NCBI RefSeq assembly: GCF_032854445.1
Contig: NW_027018136.1
Location: 1 to 64,000 of the forward strand
Origin: Liolophura sinensis
Lineage: Eukaryota; Mollusca; Polyplacophora; Chitonida; Chitonidae
Length of the DNA stretch: 64,000 nt
Direction of reading: 5' to 3'
Within the stretch, counting starts at the first letter, position 1; each line of letters begins with the position of its first letter. The notes beneath the pieces were generated by a model. The model worked only from the letters and a program-made list of their open reading frames with translations. It made no database searches and was not told the origin of the DNA. Position numbers and translations under genes: made by a program. This document shows, one piece after another, positions 1 through 11,815 of this stretch.

Positions 1-135
1 CTGCTGTAAAAAGTACAACTAAACACTGACCCACATTTATAAGGTGCCAAAAGATGTGGAATTGGGCCAGGCATCGGCAGCTGTTAAAAAATTGCAAATA
101 TCCCTGGTTTCCATGGAGTAAGAGCCGTTGCTGGG

Positions 136-141
136 CACGTG
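136..141. promoter_or_regulatory. CACGTG (E-box-like) hexamer, first of one per monomer
   Basis: CACGTG occurs once per monomer in GGGCACGTGATTATGAC. Its left flank varies (GCTGGG, GCTACG, GCTGTG, GCTGG) but the hexamer was intact in every monomer I read. It matches the core site of bHLH-zip proteins. No promoter or transcript is evident, so use as a binding site is conjecture. Confidence 0.35.
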
Positions 142-152
142 ATTATGACATC

Positions 153-162
153 AATGATCATT
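153..162. repeat. AATGATCATT perfect palindrome, first example
   Basis: A ten-base perfect palindrome lies twelve bases after the CACGTG hexamer. It is present in monomers ending in GATCATT and lost in the Q1-preceding type, which reads AATGATCAATCAATTG. It could be a minor protein site or simply a variant marker. Confidence 0.5.
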
Positions 163-328
163 GATCTGTCGCTACAGCCAAAAGTATTGGTCGGAGAGCA
201 ACGCGGTTTGCACCATTCGATTTGTCGTCACAAAATACGTCGGATTAGCCTCTTACTAGTAGCACTGGAACAGTTTTTCCACTTTTGCATTTTTGCTTCA
301 TCTTTTTGTTAATTGAAATCGGCTAAAC

Positions 329-341
329 TGTACTCTGTACA
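329..341. repeat. Short inverted repeat TGTAC-TCT-GTACA, first example
   Basis: Five-base arms with a three-base spacer, present in most monomers. Some types break one arm (TGCACTCTGTACA) and others alter the spacer (TGTACCCTGTACA). No function is evident. Confidence 0.5.
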
Positions 342-490
342 ATCGCGACTGGTCATTACTATATTCAACTTTTGACTATAAGTTATGTGCCCTTCGGTAG
401 CCCAGAAGACATCAAATCTTTGGGCCAAGCCCATTTAACTCACCCAGCAATTGCCTTACTTCTAAGTGCAAGACAATCTCAATGTCTTTA

Positions 491-502
491 TCTACGTGTA
501 GA
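491..502. repeat. Short inverted repeat TCTAC-GT-GTAGA, first example
   Basis: Five-base arms around GT, unchanged in essentially every monomer I read, including those with many indels. Like CACGTG it contains an ACGTG core. Confidence 0.5.
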
Positions 503-3500
503 AAAACCACACCATTTGTACGTGAAAAACACAAGGTACTTGATACAGTCTGCTGTAAAAAGTACAACTGAACACTGACCCACTTCAGTAAGGTGCCAAA
601 AGATGCGGAATTGAGCCAGGCGTCGGCAGCTGTTGAAAAATTGCAAATTTCCCTGGTTTCCATGGAGTAAGAGCCGTTACTGGGCACGTGATTATGACAT
701 AAATGATCATTCAATTGTCACTACAGCCAAAAGTATTGGTCGGAGAGCAACGCGGTTTGCACCATTCGATTTCTCGTCACAAAATACGTCGGATTAGCCT
801 CTTACCAGCAGCACTGGAACAGTTTTTCCACTTTTGCATTTTTACCTGCTCTTTTCGTTAATTGAAATCGGCTACACTGTACTCTGTACAATCGCGACTG
901 GTCATTACTATATTCAACTTTTGACTATAAGTTATGTGCCCTTCGGTAGCCCAGAAGACGTCAAATCTTTGGGCCAAGCACATTTAACTCACCCAGCAAT
1001 TGTCTTACTTCTAAGTCCAAGACAATCTCAATGTCTTTATCTACGTGTAGAAAAACCACACCATTTGTTCATAAAAAACACAAGGTACTTGATACAGTCT
1101 GCTGTAAAAAGTACAACTAAACACTGACCCACATTTATAAGGTGCCAAAAGATGTGGAATTGGGCCAGGCATCGGCAGCTGTTAAAAAATTGCAAATATC
1201 CCTGGTTTCCATGGAGTAAGAGCCGTTGCTGGGCACGTGATTATGACATCAATGATCATTGATCTGTCGCTACAGCCAAAAGTATTGGTCGGAGAGCAAC
1301 GCGGTTTGCACCATTCGATTTCTCGTCACAAAATACGTCGGATTAGCCTCTTACTAGTAGCACTGGAACAGTTTTTCCACTTTTGCATTTTTGCTTCGTC
1401 TTTTTGTTAATTGAAATCGGCTAAACTGTACCCTGTACAATCGCGACTGGTCATTACTATATTCAACTTTTGACTATAAGTTATGTGCCCTTCGGTAGCC
1501 CAGAAGACATCAAATCTTTGGGCCAAGCCCATTTAACTCACCCAGCAATTGCCTTACTTCTAAGTGCAAGACAATCTCAATGTCTTTATCTACGTGTAGA
1601 AAAACCACACCATTTGTACGTGAAAAACACAAGGTACTTGATACAGTCTGCTGTAAAAAGTACAACTGAACACTGACCCACTTCAGTAAGGTGCCAAAAG
1701 ATGCGGAATTGAGCCAGGCGTCGGCAGCTGTTGAAAAATTGCAAATTTCCCTGGTTTCCATGGAGTAAGAGCCGTTGCTGGGCACGTGATTATTACATAA
1801 ATTATCATTCAATTGTCACTACAGCCAAAAGTATTGGTCGGAGAGCAACGCGGTTTGCACCATTCGATTTCTCGTCACAAAATACGTCGGATTAGTCTCT
1901 TACAGGCAGCACTAGAACATTTTTTCCACTTTTGCATTTTTACCTGGTCTTTTTGTTAATTGAAATCGGCTACACTGTACTCTGTACAATCGCGACTGGT
2001 CATTACTATATTCAACTTTTGACTATAAGTTATGTGCCCTTCGGTAGCCCAGAATACGTCAAATCTATCGGCTAAGCCCATTCAACTCACCCAATAATTG
2101 CCTTACTTCTAAGTGCAAGACAATCTCAATGTCTTTATCTACGTGTAGAAAAACCACACCATTTGTACGTGAAAAACACAAGGTACTTGATACAGTCTGC
2201 TGTAAAAAGTACAACTGAACACTAACCCACTTCAGTAAGGTGCCAAATGATGCGGAATTGAGCCAGGCATCGGCAGCTGTTGAAAAATTGCAAATTTCCC
2301 TGGTTTCCATGGAGTAAGAGCCGTTGCTGGGCACGTGATTATGACATAAATGATCATTCAATTGTCACTACAGCCAAAAGTATTGGTCGGAGAGCAACGC
2401 GGTTTGCACCATTCGATTTCTCGTCACAAAATACGTCGGATTAGCCTCTTACCAGCAGCACTGGAACAGTTTTTCCACTTTTGCAATTTTGCCTGGACTT
2501 TTTGTTAATTGAAATCGGCTACACTGTACTCTGTACAATCGCGACTGGTCATTACTATATTCAACTTTTGACTATAAGTTATGTGCCCTTCGGTAGCCCA
2601 GAAGACGTCAAATCTTTGGGCCAAGCCCATTTAACTCACCCAGCAATTGCATTACTTCTAAGTGCAAGACAATCTCAATGTCTTTATCTACGTGTAGAAA
2701 AACTACACCATTTGTACGTGAAAACCACAAGGTACTTGATACAGTCTGCTGTAAAAAGTACAACTGAACACTGACCCACTTCAGTAAGGTGCCAAAAGAT
2801 GCGGAATTGAGCCAGGCATCGGCAGCTGTTGAAAAATTGCAAATTTCCCTGGTTTCCATGGAGTAAGAGCCGTTGCTGGGCACGTGATTATGACATAAAT
2901 GATCATTCAATTGTCACTACAGGCAAAAGTATTGGTCGGAGAGCAACGCGGTTTGCACCATTCGATTTGTCGTCACAAAATACGTCGGATTAGCCTCTTA
3001 CCAGCAGCACTGGAACAGTTTTTCCACTTTTGCATTTTTACCTGGTCTTTTTGTTAATTGAAACCGGCTACACTGCACTCTGTACAATCGCGACTGGTCA
3101 TTACTATATTCAACTTTTGACTATAAGTTATGTGCCCTTCGATAGCCAAGAAGACCTGAAATCTTTGGGCCAAGCCCATTTAACTCACCCAGCAATTGCC
3201 TTACTTCTAAGTGCAAGACAATCTCAATGTCTTTATCTACGTGTAGAAAAACCACACCATTTGTACGTGAAAAACACAAGGTACTTGATACAGTCTGCTG
3301 TAAAAAGTACAACTGAACCCTAACCCACTTCAGTAAGGTGCCAAAAGATGCGGAATTGAGCCAGGCATCGGCAGCTGTTGAAAAATTGCAAATTTCCCTG
3401 GTTTCCATGGAGTAAGAGCCGTTGCTGGGCACGTGATTATGACATCAATGATCATTCAATTGTCGCTACAGCCAAAAGTATTGGTCGGAGAGAAACGCGG

Positions 3501-3625
3501 ATTGCACCATTCGATTTCTCGTCACAAAATACGTCGGATTAGGCTCTTAATAGTAGCACTGGAACAGTTTTTCCACTTTTGCATTTTTGCCTGGTCTTTT
3601 TGTTAATTGAAATCGGCTACACTGT

Positions 3626-4652
3626 ACTCTGTACAATCGCGACTGGTCATTACTATATTCAACTTTTGACTATAAGTTATGTGCCCTTCGGTAGCCCAGA
3701 AGACGTCAAATCTATCGGCTAAGCCCATTCAACTCACCCAGCAATTGTCTTACTTCTAAGTCCAAGACAATCTCAATGTCTTTATCTACGTGTAGAAAAA
3801 CCAGACCATTTCTACGTGAAAAACACAAGGTACTTGATACAGTCTGCAGTGAAAAGTACAACTAAACATTGACCCTCATTTATAAGGTGCCAAAAGATGC
3901 GGAATTGGGCCAGGCATCGGCAGCTGTTAAAAAAATTACAAATATCCCTGGTTTCCATGGAGTAAGAGCCGTTGCTGTGCACGTGATTATGACATCAATG
4001 ATCATTGAATTGTCGCTACAGCCAAAAGTATTGGTCGGAGAGCAACGCGGTTTGCACCATTCGATTTCTCGTCACAAAATACGTCGGATTAGGCTCTTAC
4101 TAGTAGCACTGGAACAGTTTTTCCACTTTTGCATTTTTGCTTCGTCTTTTTGTTAAATGAAATCGGCTACACTGTACTCTGTACAATCGCGACTGGTCAT
4201 TACTATATTCAACTTTTGACTATAAGTTATGTGCCCTTCGGTAGCCCAGAAGACGTCAAATCTTTCGGCTAAGCCCATTTAACTCACCCAGCAATTGCCT
4301 TACTTCTAAGTCCAAGACAATCTCAATGTCTTTATCTACGTGTAGAATAACCACACCATTTGTACGTGAAAAACACAAGGTACTTGATACAGTCTGCTGT
4401 AAAAATTACAACTGAACACTGACCCACTTCAGTAAGGTGCCAAAAGATGCGGAATTGAGCCAGGCATCGGCAGCTGTTGAAAAATTGCAAATTTCCCTGG
4501 TTTCCATGGAGTAAGAGCCGTTGCTGGGCACGTGATTATGACATAAATGATCATTCAATTGTCACTAAAGCCAAAAGTATTGGTCGGAGAGCAACGCGGT
4601 TTGCACCATTCGATTTCTCGTCACAAAATACGTCGGATTAGCCTCTTACCAG
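3626..4652 (+). repeat. Dispersed duplication inside the array, copy 1
   Basis: Almost two monomers carrying private variants: CAAATCTATCGGCTAAG with CATTCAACTC, GTCTGCAGTG, AACATTGACCCTC, GCTGTGCACGTG, TTAAATGAAATCGG and TCACTAAAGCC. The same ordered set recurs at 19003-20031. The flanks differ: ACTGTACTC against ACTGCACTC on the left, and CAGAAGCAC against CAGCAGCAC on the right. Confidence 0.85.
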
Positions 4653-6589
4653 AAGCACTGGAACAGTTTTTCCACTTTTGCATTTTTGCTTCGTCTTTTT
4701 GTTAATTAAAATCGGCTACACTGTACTCTCTACAATCGCGACTGGTCATTACTATATTCAACTTTTGACTATAAGTTATGTGCCCTTCGGTAGCCCAGAA
4801 GACGTCAAATCTTTGGGCCAAGCCCATTTAACTCACCCAGCAATTGCATTACCTCTAAGTGCAAGACAATCTCAATGTCTTTATCTACGTGTAGAAAAAC
4901 TACACCATTTGTACCTGAAAACCACAAGGTACTTGATACAGTCTGCTGTAAAAAGTACAACTGAACACTGACCCACTTCAGTAAGGTGCCAAAAGATGCG
5001 GAATTGAGCCAGGCATCGGCAGCTGTTGAAAAATTGCAAATTTCCCTGGTTTCCATGGAGTAAGAGCCGTTGCTGGGCACGTGATTATGACATCAATGAT
5101 CATTGAATTGTCACTACAGCCAAAAGTATTGGTCGGAGAGCAACGCGGTTTGCACCATTCGATTTCTCGTCACAAAATACGTCGGATTAGCCTCTTACCA
5201 GCAGCACTGGAACAGTTTTTCCACTTTTGCATTTTTACCTGGTCTTTTCGTTAATTGAAATCGGCTACACTGTACTCTGTACAATCGCGACTGGTCATTA
5301 CTATATTCAACTTTTGACTATAAGTTATGTGCCCTTCGGTAGCCCAGAAGACCTGAAATCTTTGGGCCAAGCCCATTTAACTCACCCAGCAATTGCCTTA
5401 CTTCTAAGTCCAAGACAATCTCAATGTCTTTATCTACGTGTAGAAAAACCACACCATTTGTACATAAAAACAACAAGGTACTTGATACAGTCTGCTGTGA
5501 AAAGTACAACTAAACACTGACCCACATTTATAAGGTGCCAAAAGATGCAGAATTGGGCCAGGCATCGGCAGCTGTTAAAAAATTGCAAATATCCCTGGTT
5601 TCCATGGAGTAAGAGCCGTTGCTGGGCACGTGATTATGACATCAATGATCAATCAATTGTCGCTACAGCCAAAAGTATTGGTCGGAGAGCAACGCGGTTT
5701 GCACCATTCGATTTCTCGTCACAAAATACGTCGGATTAGCCTCTTACCAGAAGCACTGGAACAGTTTTTCCACTTTTGCATTTTTGCCTGGTCTTTTTGT
5801 TAATTAAAATCGGCTACACTGTACTCTGTACAATCGCGACTGGTCATTACTATATTCAACTTTTGACTATAAGTTATGTGCCCTTCGGTAGCCCAGAAGA
5901 CGTCAAATCTTTGGGCCAAGCCAATTTCACTCACCCAGCAATTGCATTACCTCTAAGTGCAAGACAATCTCAATGTCTTTATCTACGTGTAGAAAAACTA
6001 CACCATTTGTACGTGAAAACCACAAGGTACTTGATACAGTCTGCTGTAAAAAGTACAACTGAACACTGACCCACTTCAGTAAGGTGCCAAAAGATGCGGA
6101 ATTGAGCCAGGCATCGGCAGCTGTTGAAAAATTGCAAATTTCCCTGGTTTCCATGGAGTAAGAGCCGTTACTGGGCACGTGATTATGACATAAATGATCA
6201 TTCAATTGTCACTACAGCCAAAAGTATTGGTCGGAGAGCAACGCGGTTTGCACCATTCGATTTCTCGTCACAAAATACGTCGGATTAGCCTCTTACCAGC
6301 AGCACTGGAACAGTTTTTCCACTTTTGCATTTTTACCTGGTCTTTTCGTTAATTGAAATCGGCTACACTGTACTCTGTACAATCGCGACTGGTCATTACT
6401 ATATTCAACTTTTGACTATAAGTTATGTGCCCTTCGGTAGCCCAGAAGACGTCAAATCTTTGGGCTAAGCCCATTTAACTCACCCAGCAATTGTCTTACT
6501 TCTAAGTCCAAGACATTCTCAATGTCTTTATCTACGTGTAGAAAAACCACACCATTTGTACATAAAAAACACAAGGTACTTGATACAGT

Positions 6590-9500
6590 CTGCTGTAAAA
6601 AGTACAACTAAACACTGACCCACATTTATAAGGTGCCAAAAGATGTGGAATTGGGCCAGGCATCGGCAGCTGTTAAAAAATTGCAAATATCCCTGGTTTC
6701 CATGGAGTAAGAGCCGTTGCTGGGCACGTGATTATGACATCAATGATCATTGATCTGTCGCTACAGCCAAAAGTATTGGTCGGAGAGCAACGCGGTTTGC
6801 ACCATTCGATTTGTCGTCACAAAATACGTCGGATTAGCCTCTTACTAGTAGCACTGGAACAGTTTTTCCACTTTTGCATTTTTGCTTCGTCTTTTTGTTA
6901 ATTGAAATCGGCTAAACTGTACTCTGTACAATCGCGACTGGTCATTACTATATTCAACTTTTGACTATAAGTTATGTGCCCTTCGGTAGCCCAGAAGACA
7001 TCAAATCTTTGGGCCAAGCCCATTTAACTCACCCAGCAATTGCCTTACTTCTAAGTGCAAGACAATCTCAATGTCTTTATCTACGTGTAGAAAAACCACA
7101 CCATTTGTACGTGAAAAACACAAGGTACTTGATACAGTCTGCTGTAAAAAGTACAACTGAACACTGACCCACTTCAGTAAGGTGCCAAAAGATGCGGAAT
7201 TGAGCCAGGCGTCGGCAGCTGTTGAAAAATTGCAAATTTCCCTGGTTTCCATGGAGTAAGAGCCGTTACTGGGCACGTGATTATGACATAAATGATCATT
7301 CAATTGTCACTACAGCCAAAAGTATTGGTCGGAGAGCAACGCGGTTTGCACCATTCGATTTCTCGTCACAAAATACGTCGGATTAGCCTCTTACCAGCAG
7401 CACTGGAACAGTTTTTCCACTTTTGCATTTTTACCTGCTCTTTTCGTTAATTGAAATCGGCTACACTGTACTCTGTACAATCGCGACTGGTCATTACTAT
7501 ATTCAACTTTTGACTATAAGTTATGTGCCCTTCGGTAGCCCAGAAGACGTCAAATCTTTGGGCCAAGCACATTTAACTCACCCAGCAATTGTCTTACTTC
7601 TAAGTCCAAGACAATCTCAATGTCTTTATCTACGTGTAGAAAAACCACACCATTTGTTCATAAAAAACACAAGGTACTTGATACAGTCTGCTGTAAAAAG
7701 TACAACTAAACACTGACCCACATTTATAAGGTGCCAAAAGATGTGGAATTGGGCCAGGCATCGGCAGCTGTTAAAAAATTGCAAATATCCCTGGTTTCCA
7801 TGGAGTAAGAGCCGTTGCTGGGCACGTGATTATGACATCAATGATCATTGATCTGTCGCTACAGCCAAAAGTATTGGTCGGAGAGCAACGCGGTTTGCAC
7901 CATTCGATTTCTCGTCACAAAATACGTCGGATTAGCCTCTTACTAGTAGCACTGGAACAGTTTTTCCACTTTTGCATTTTTGCTTCGTCTTTTTGTTAAT
8001 TGAAATCGGCTAAACTGTACCCTGTACAATCGCGACTGGTCATTACTATATTCAACTTTTGACTATAAGTTATGTGCCCTTCGGTAGCCCAGAAGACATC
8101 AAATCTTTGGGCCAAGCCCATTTAACTCACCCAGCAATTGCCTTACTTCTAAGTGCAAGACAATCTCAATGTCTTTATCTACGTGTAGAAAAACCACACC
8201 ATTTGTACGTGAAAAACACAAGGTACTTGATACAGTCTGCTGTAAAAAGTACAACTGAACACTGACCCACTTCAGTAAGGTGCCAAAAGATGCGGAATTG
8301 AGCCAGGCGTCGGCAGCTGTTGAAAAATTGCAAATTTCCCTGGTTTCCATGGAGTAAGAGCCGTTGCTGGGCACGTGATTATTACATAAATTATCATTCA
8401 ATTGTCACTACAGCCAAAAGTATTGGTCGGAGAGCAACGCGGTTTGCACCATTCGATTTCTCGTCACAAAATACGTCGGATTAGTCTCTTACAGGCAGCA
8501 CTAGAACATTTTTTCCACTTTTGCATTTTTACCTGGTCTTTTTGTTAATTGAAATCGGCTACACTGTACTCTGTACAATCGCGACTGGTCATTACTATAT
8601 TCAACTTTTGACTATAAGTTATGTGCCCTTCGGTAGCCCAGAAAACGTCAAATCTATCGGCTAAGCCCATTCAACTCACCCAGCAATTGCCTTACTTCTA
8701 AGTGCAAGACAATCTCAATGTCTTTATCTACGTGTAGAAAAACCACACCATTTGTACGTGAAAAACACAAGGTACTTGATACAGTCTGCTGTAAAAAGTA
8801 CAACTGAACACTAACCCACTTCAGTAAGGTGCCAAATGATGCGGAATTGAGCCAGGCATCGGCAGCTGTTGAAAAATTGCAAATTTCCCTGGTTTCCATG
8901 GAGTAAGAGCCGTTGCTGGGCACGTGATTATGACATAAATGATCATTCAATTGTCACTACAGCCAAAAGTATTGGTCGGAGAGCAACGCGGTTTGCACCA
9001 TTCGATTTCTCGTCACAAAATACGTCGGATTAGCCTCTTACCAGCAGCACTGGAACAGTTTTTTCCACTTTTGCAATTTTGCCTGGACTTTTTGTTAATT
9101 GAAATCGGCTACACTGTACTCTGTACAATCGCGACTGGTCATTACTATATTCAACTTTTGACTATAAGTTATGTGCCCTTCGGTAGCCCAGAAGACGTCA
9201 AATCTTTGGGCCAAGCCCATTTAACTCACCCAGCAATTGCATTACTTCTAAGTGCAAGACAATCTCAATGTCTTTATCTACGTGTAGAAAAACTACACCA
9301 TTTGTACGTGAAAACCACAAGGTACTTGATACAGTCTGCTGTAAAAAGTACAACTGAACACTGACCCACTTCAGTAAGGTGCCAAAAGATGCGGAATTGA
9401 GCCAGGCATCGGCAGCTGTTGAAAAATTGCAAATTTCCCTGGTTTCCATGGAGTAAGAGCCGTTGCTGGGCACGTGATTATGACATAAATGATCATTCAA

Positions 9501-10294
9501 TTGTCACTACAGGCAAAAGTATTGGTCGGAGAGCAACGCGGTTTGCACCATTCGATTTGTCGTCACAAAATACGTCGGATTAGCCTCTTACCAGCAGCAC
9601 TGGAACAGTTTTTCCACTTTTGCATTTTTACCTGGTCTTTTTGTTAATTGAAACCGGCTACACTGCACTCTGTACAATCGCGACTGGTCATTACTATATT
9701 CAACTTTTGACTATAAGTTATGTGCCCTTCGATAGCCAAGAAGACCTGAAATCTTTGGGCCAAGCCCATTTAACTCACCCAGCAATTGCCTTACTTCTAA
9801 GTGCAAGACAATCTCAATGTCTTTATCTACGTGTAGAAAAACCACACCATTTGTACGTGAAAAACACAAGGTACTTGATACAGTCTGCTGTAAAAAGTAC
9901 AACTGAACCCTAACCCACTTCAGTAAGGTGCCAAAAGATGCGGAATTGAGCCAGGCATCGGCAGCTGTTGAAAAATTGCAAATTTCCCTGGTTTCCATGG
10001 AGTAAGAGCCGTTGCTGGGCACGTGATTATGACATCAATGATCATTCAATTGTCGCTACAGCCAAAAGTATTGGTCGGAGAGAAACGCGGATTGCACCAT
10101 TCGATTTCTCGTCACAAAATACGTCGGATTAGGCTCTTAATAGTAGCACTGGAACAGTTTTTCCACTTTTGCATTTTTGCCTGGTCTTTTTGTTAATTGA
10201 AATCGGCTACACTGTACTCTGTACAATCGCGACTGGTCATTACTATATTCAACTTTTGACTATAAGTTATGTGCCCTTCGGTAGCCCAGAAGAC
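6590..10294 (+). repeat. Long-range duplication, copy 2 (12-monomer period)
   Basis: Near-identical partner of 1-3704, about twelve monomers downstream. The intervening 3705-6589 is not repeated in order after 10295. Instead 10295 onwards matches 5353 onwards and then 4678 onwards, so the second period was shortened or rearranged by exchange between misaligned monomers. Confidence 0.9.
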
Positions 10295-11815
10295 CTGAAA
10301 TCTTTGGGCCAAGCCCATTTAACTCACCCAGCAATTGCCTTACTTCTAAGTCGAAGACAATCTCAATGTCTTTATCTACGTGTAGAAAAACCACACCATT
10401 TTTACATAAAAACAACAAGGTACTTGATACAGTCTGCTGTAAAAAGTACACCTAAACACTGACCCACATTTTTAAGGTGCCAAAAGATGCAGAATTGGGC
10501 CAGGCATCGGCAGCTGTTAAAAAATTGCAAATATCCCTGGTTTCCATGGAGTAAGAGCCGTTGCTGGGCACGTGATTATGACATCAATGATCAATCAGTT
10601 GTCGCTACAGCCAAAAGTATTGGTCGGAGAGCAACGCGGTTTGCACCATTCGATTTCTCGTCACAAAATACGTCGGATTAGCCTCTTACCAGAAGCACTG
10701 GAACAGTTTTTCCACTTTTGCATTTTTGCCTGGTCTTTTTGTTAATTAAAATCGGCTACACTGTACTCTCTACAATCGCGACTGGTCATTACTATATTCA
10801 ACTTTTGACTATAAGTTATGTGCCCTTCGGTAGCCCAGAAGACGTCAAATCTTTGGGCCAAGCCTATTTAACTCACCCAGCAATTGCATTACCTCTAAGT
10901 GCAAGACAATCTCAATGTCTTTATCTACGTGTAGAAAAACTACACCATTTGTACCTGAAAACCACAAGGTACTTGATACAGTCTGCTGTAAAAAGTACAA
11001 CTGAACACTGACCCACTTCAGTAAGGTGCCAAAAGATGCGGAATTGAGCCAGGCATCGGCAGCTGTTGAAAAATTGCAAATTTCCCTGGTTTCCATGGAG
11101 TAAGAGCCGTTGCTGGGCACGTGATTATGACATCAATGATCATTCAATTGTCACTACAGCCAAAAGTATTGGTCGGAGAGCAACGCGGTTTGCACCATTC
11201 GATTTCTCGTCACAAAATACGTCGGATTAGCCTCTTACCAGCAGCACTGGAACAGTTTTTCCACTTTTGCATTTTTACCTGGTCTTTTTGTTAATTGAAA
11301 TCGGCTACACTGTACTCTGTACAATCGCGACTGGTCATTACTATATTCAACTTTTGACTATAAGTTATGTGCCCTTCGGTAGCCCAGAAGACCTGAAATC
11401 TTTGGGCCAAACCCATTTAACTCACCCAGCAATTGCCTTACTTCTAAGTCCAAGACAATCTCAATGTCTTTATCTACGTGTAGAAAAACCACACCATTTG
11501 TACGTGAAAAACACAAGGTACTTGATACAGTCTGCTGTAAAAAGTACAACTGAACACTAACCCACTTTAGTAAGGTGCCAAAAGATGCGGAATTGAGCCA
11601 GGCATCGGCAGCTGTTGAAAAATTGCAAATTTCCCTGGTTTCCATGGAGTAAGAGCCGTTGCTGGGCACGTGATTATGACATAAATGATCATTCAATTGT
11701 CACTACAGCCAAAAGTATTGGTCGGACAGCAACGCGGTTTGCAGCATTCGATTTCTCGTCACAAAATACGTCGGATTAGCCTCTTACCAGCAGCACTGGA
11801 ACAGTTTTTCCACTT

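Larger units (their letters stand above)
1..3704 (+). repeat. Long-range duplication, copy 1 (12-monomer period)
   Basis: This segment matches 6590-10294 at an offset of 6589, rising to 6590 after one inserted T near 9060. Only a handful of differences are visible, for example GCTTCATC against GCTTCGTC, GAATACGTC against GAAAACGTC, and CCAATAATTG against CCAGCAATTG. It even shares private variants such as ACCTGCTCTTTTCG and the GATAGCCAAGAAGACC change. The match stops at 3705, where this copy has GACGTC and the other GACCTG. The left boundary lies outside the window. Confidence 0.9.
1..11815 (+). repeat. Satellite block A1: divergent monomers with a 12-mer long-range repeat
   Basis: About 21.5 monomers of mixed types, nearly free of indels. 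Variant sites include GCTTCGTC with CTAAACTG, ACCTGCTCTTTTCG, GACATCAAAT, GACGTCAAAT, and CTACACC versus CCACACC. Adjacent monomers differ more than monomers 12 periods apart, the hallmark of higher-order organisation. The right part (10.3-11.1 kb) is a mosaic: 10169-10718 resembles 5227-5776, then 10718-11120 resembles 4678-5080, sharing the rare ACTCTCTACAATC variant. Confidence 0.85.

Noticed and set aside
398-408. TAGCCCAGAAG matches the pol III box A consensus, hinting at a tRNA-derived SINE origin
   Set aside because: No box B (GGTTCGANNCC-like) lies at a suitable distance on that strand, and no cloverleaf can be drawn.
491-502. TCTACGTGTAGA as a terminator or RNA hairpin
   Set aside because: Arms of five bases with a two-base loop are too short for a stable hairpin, and no transcript is implied.
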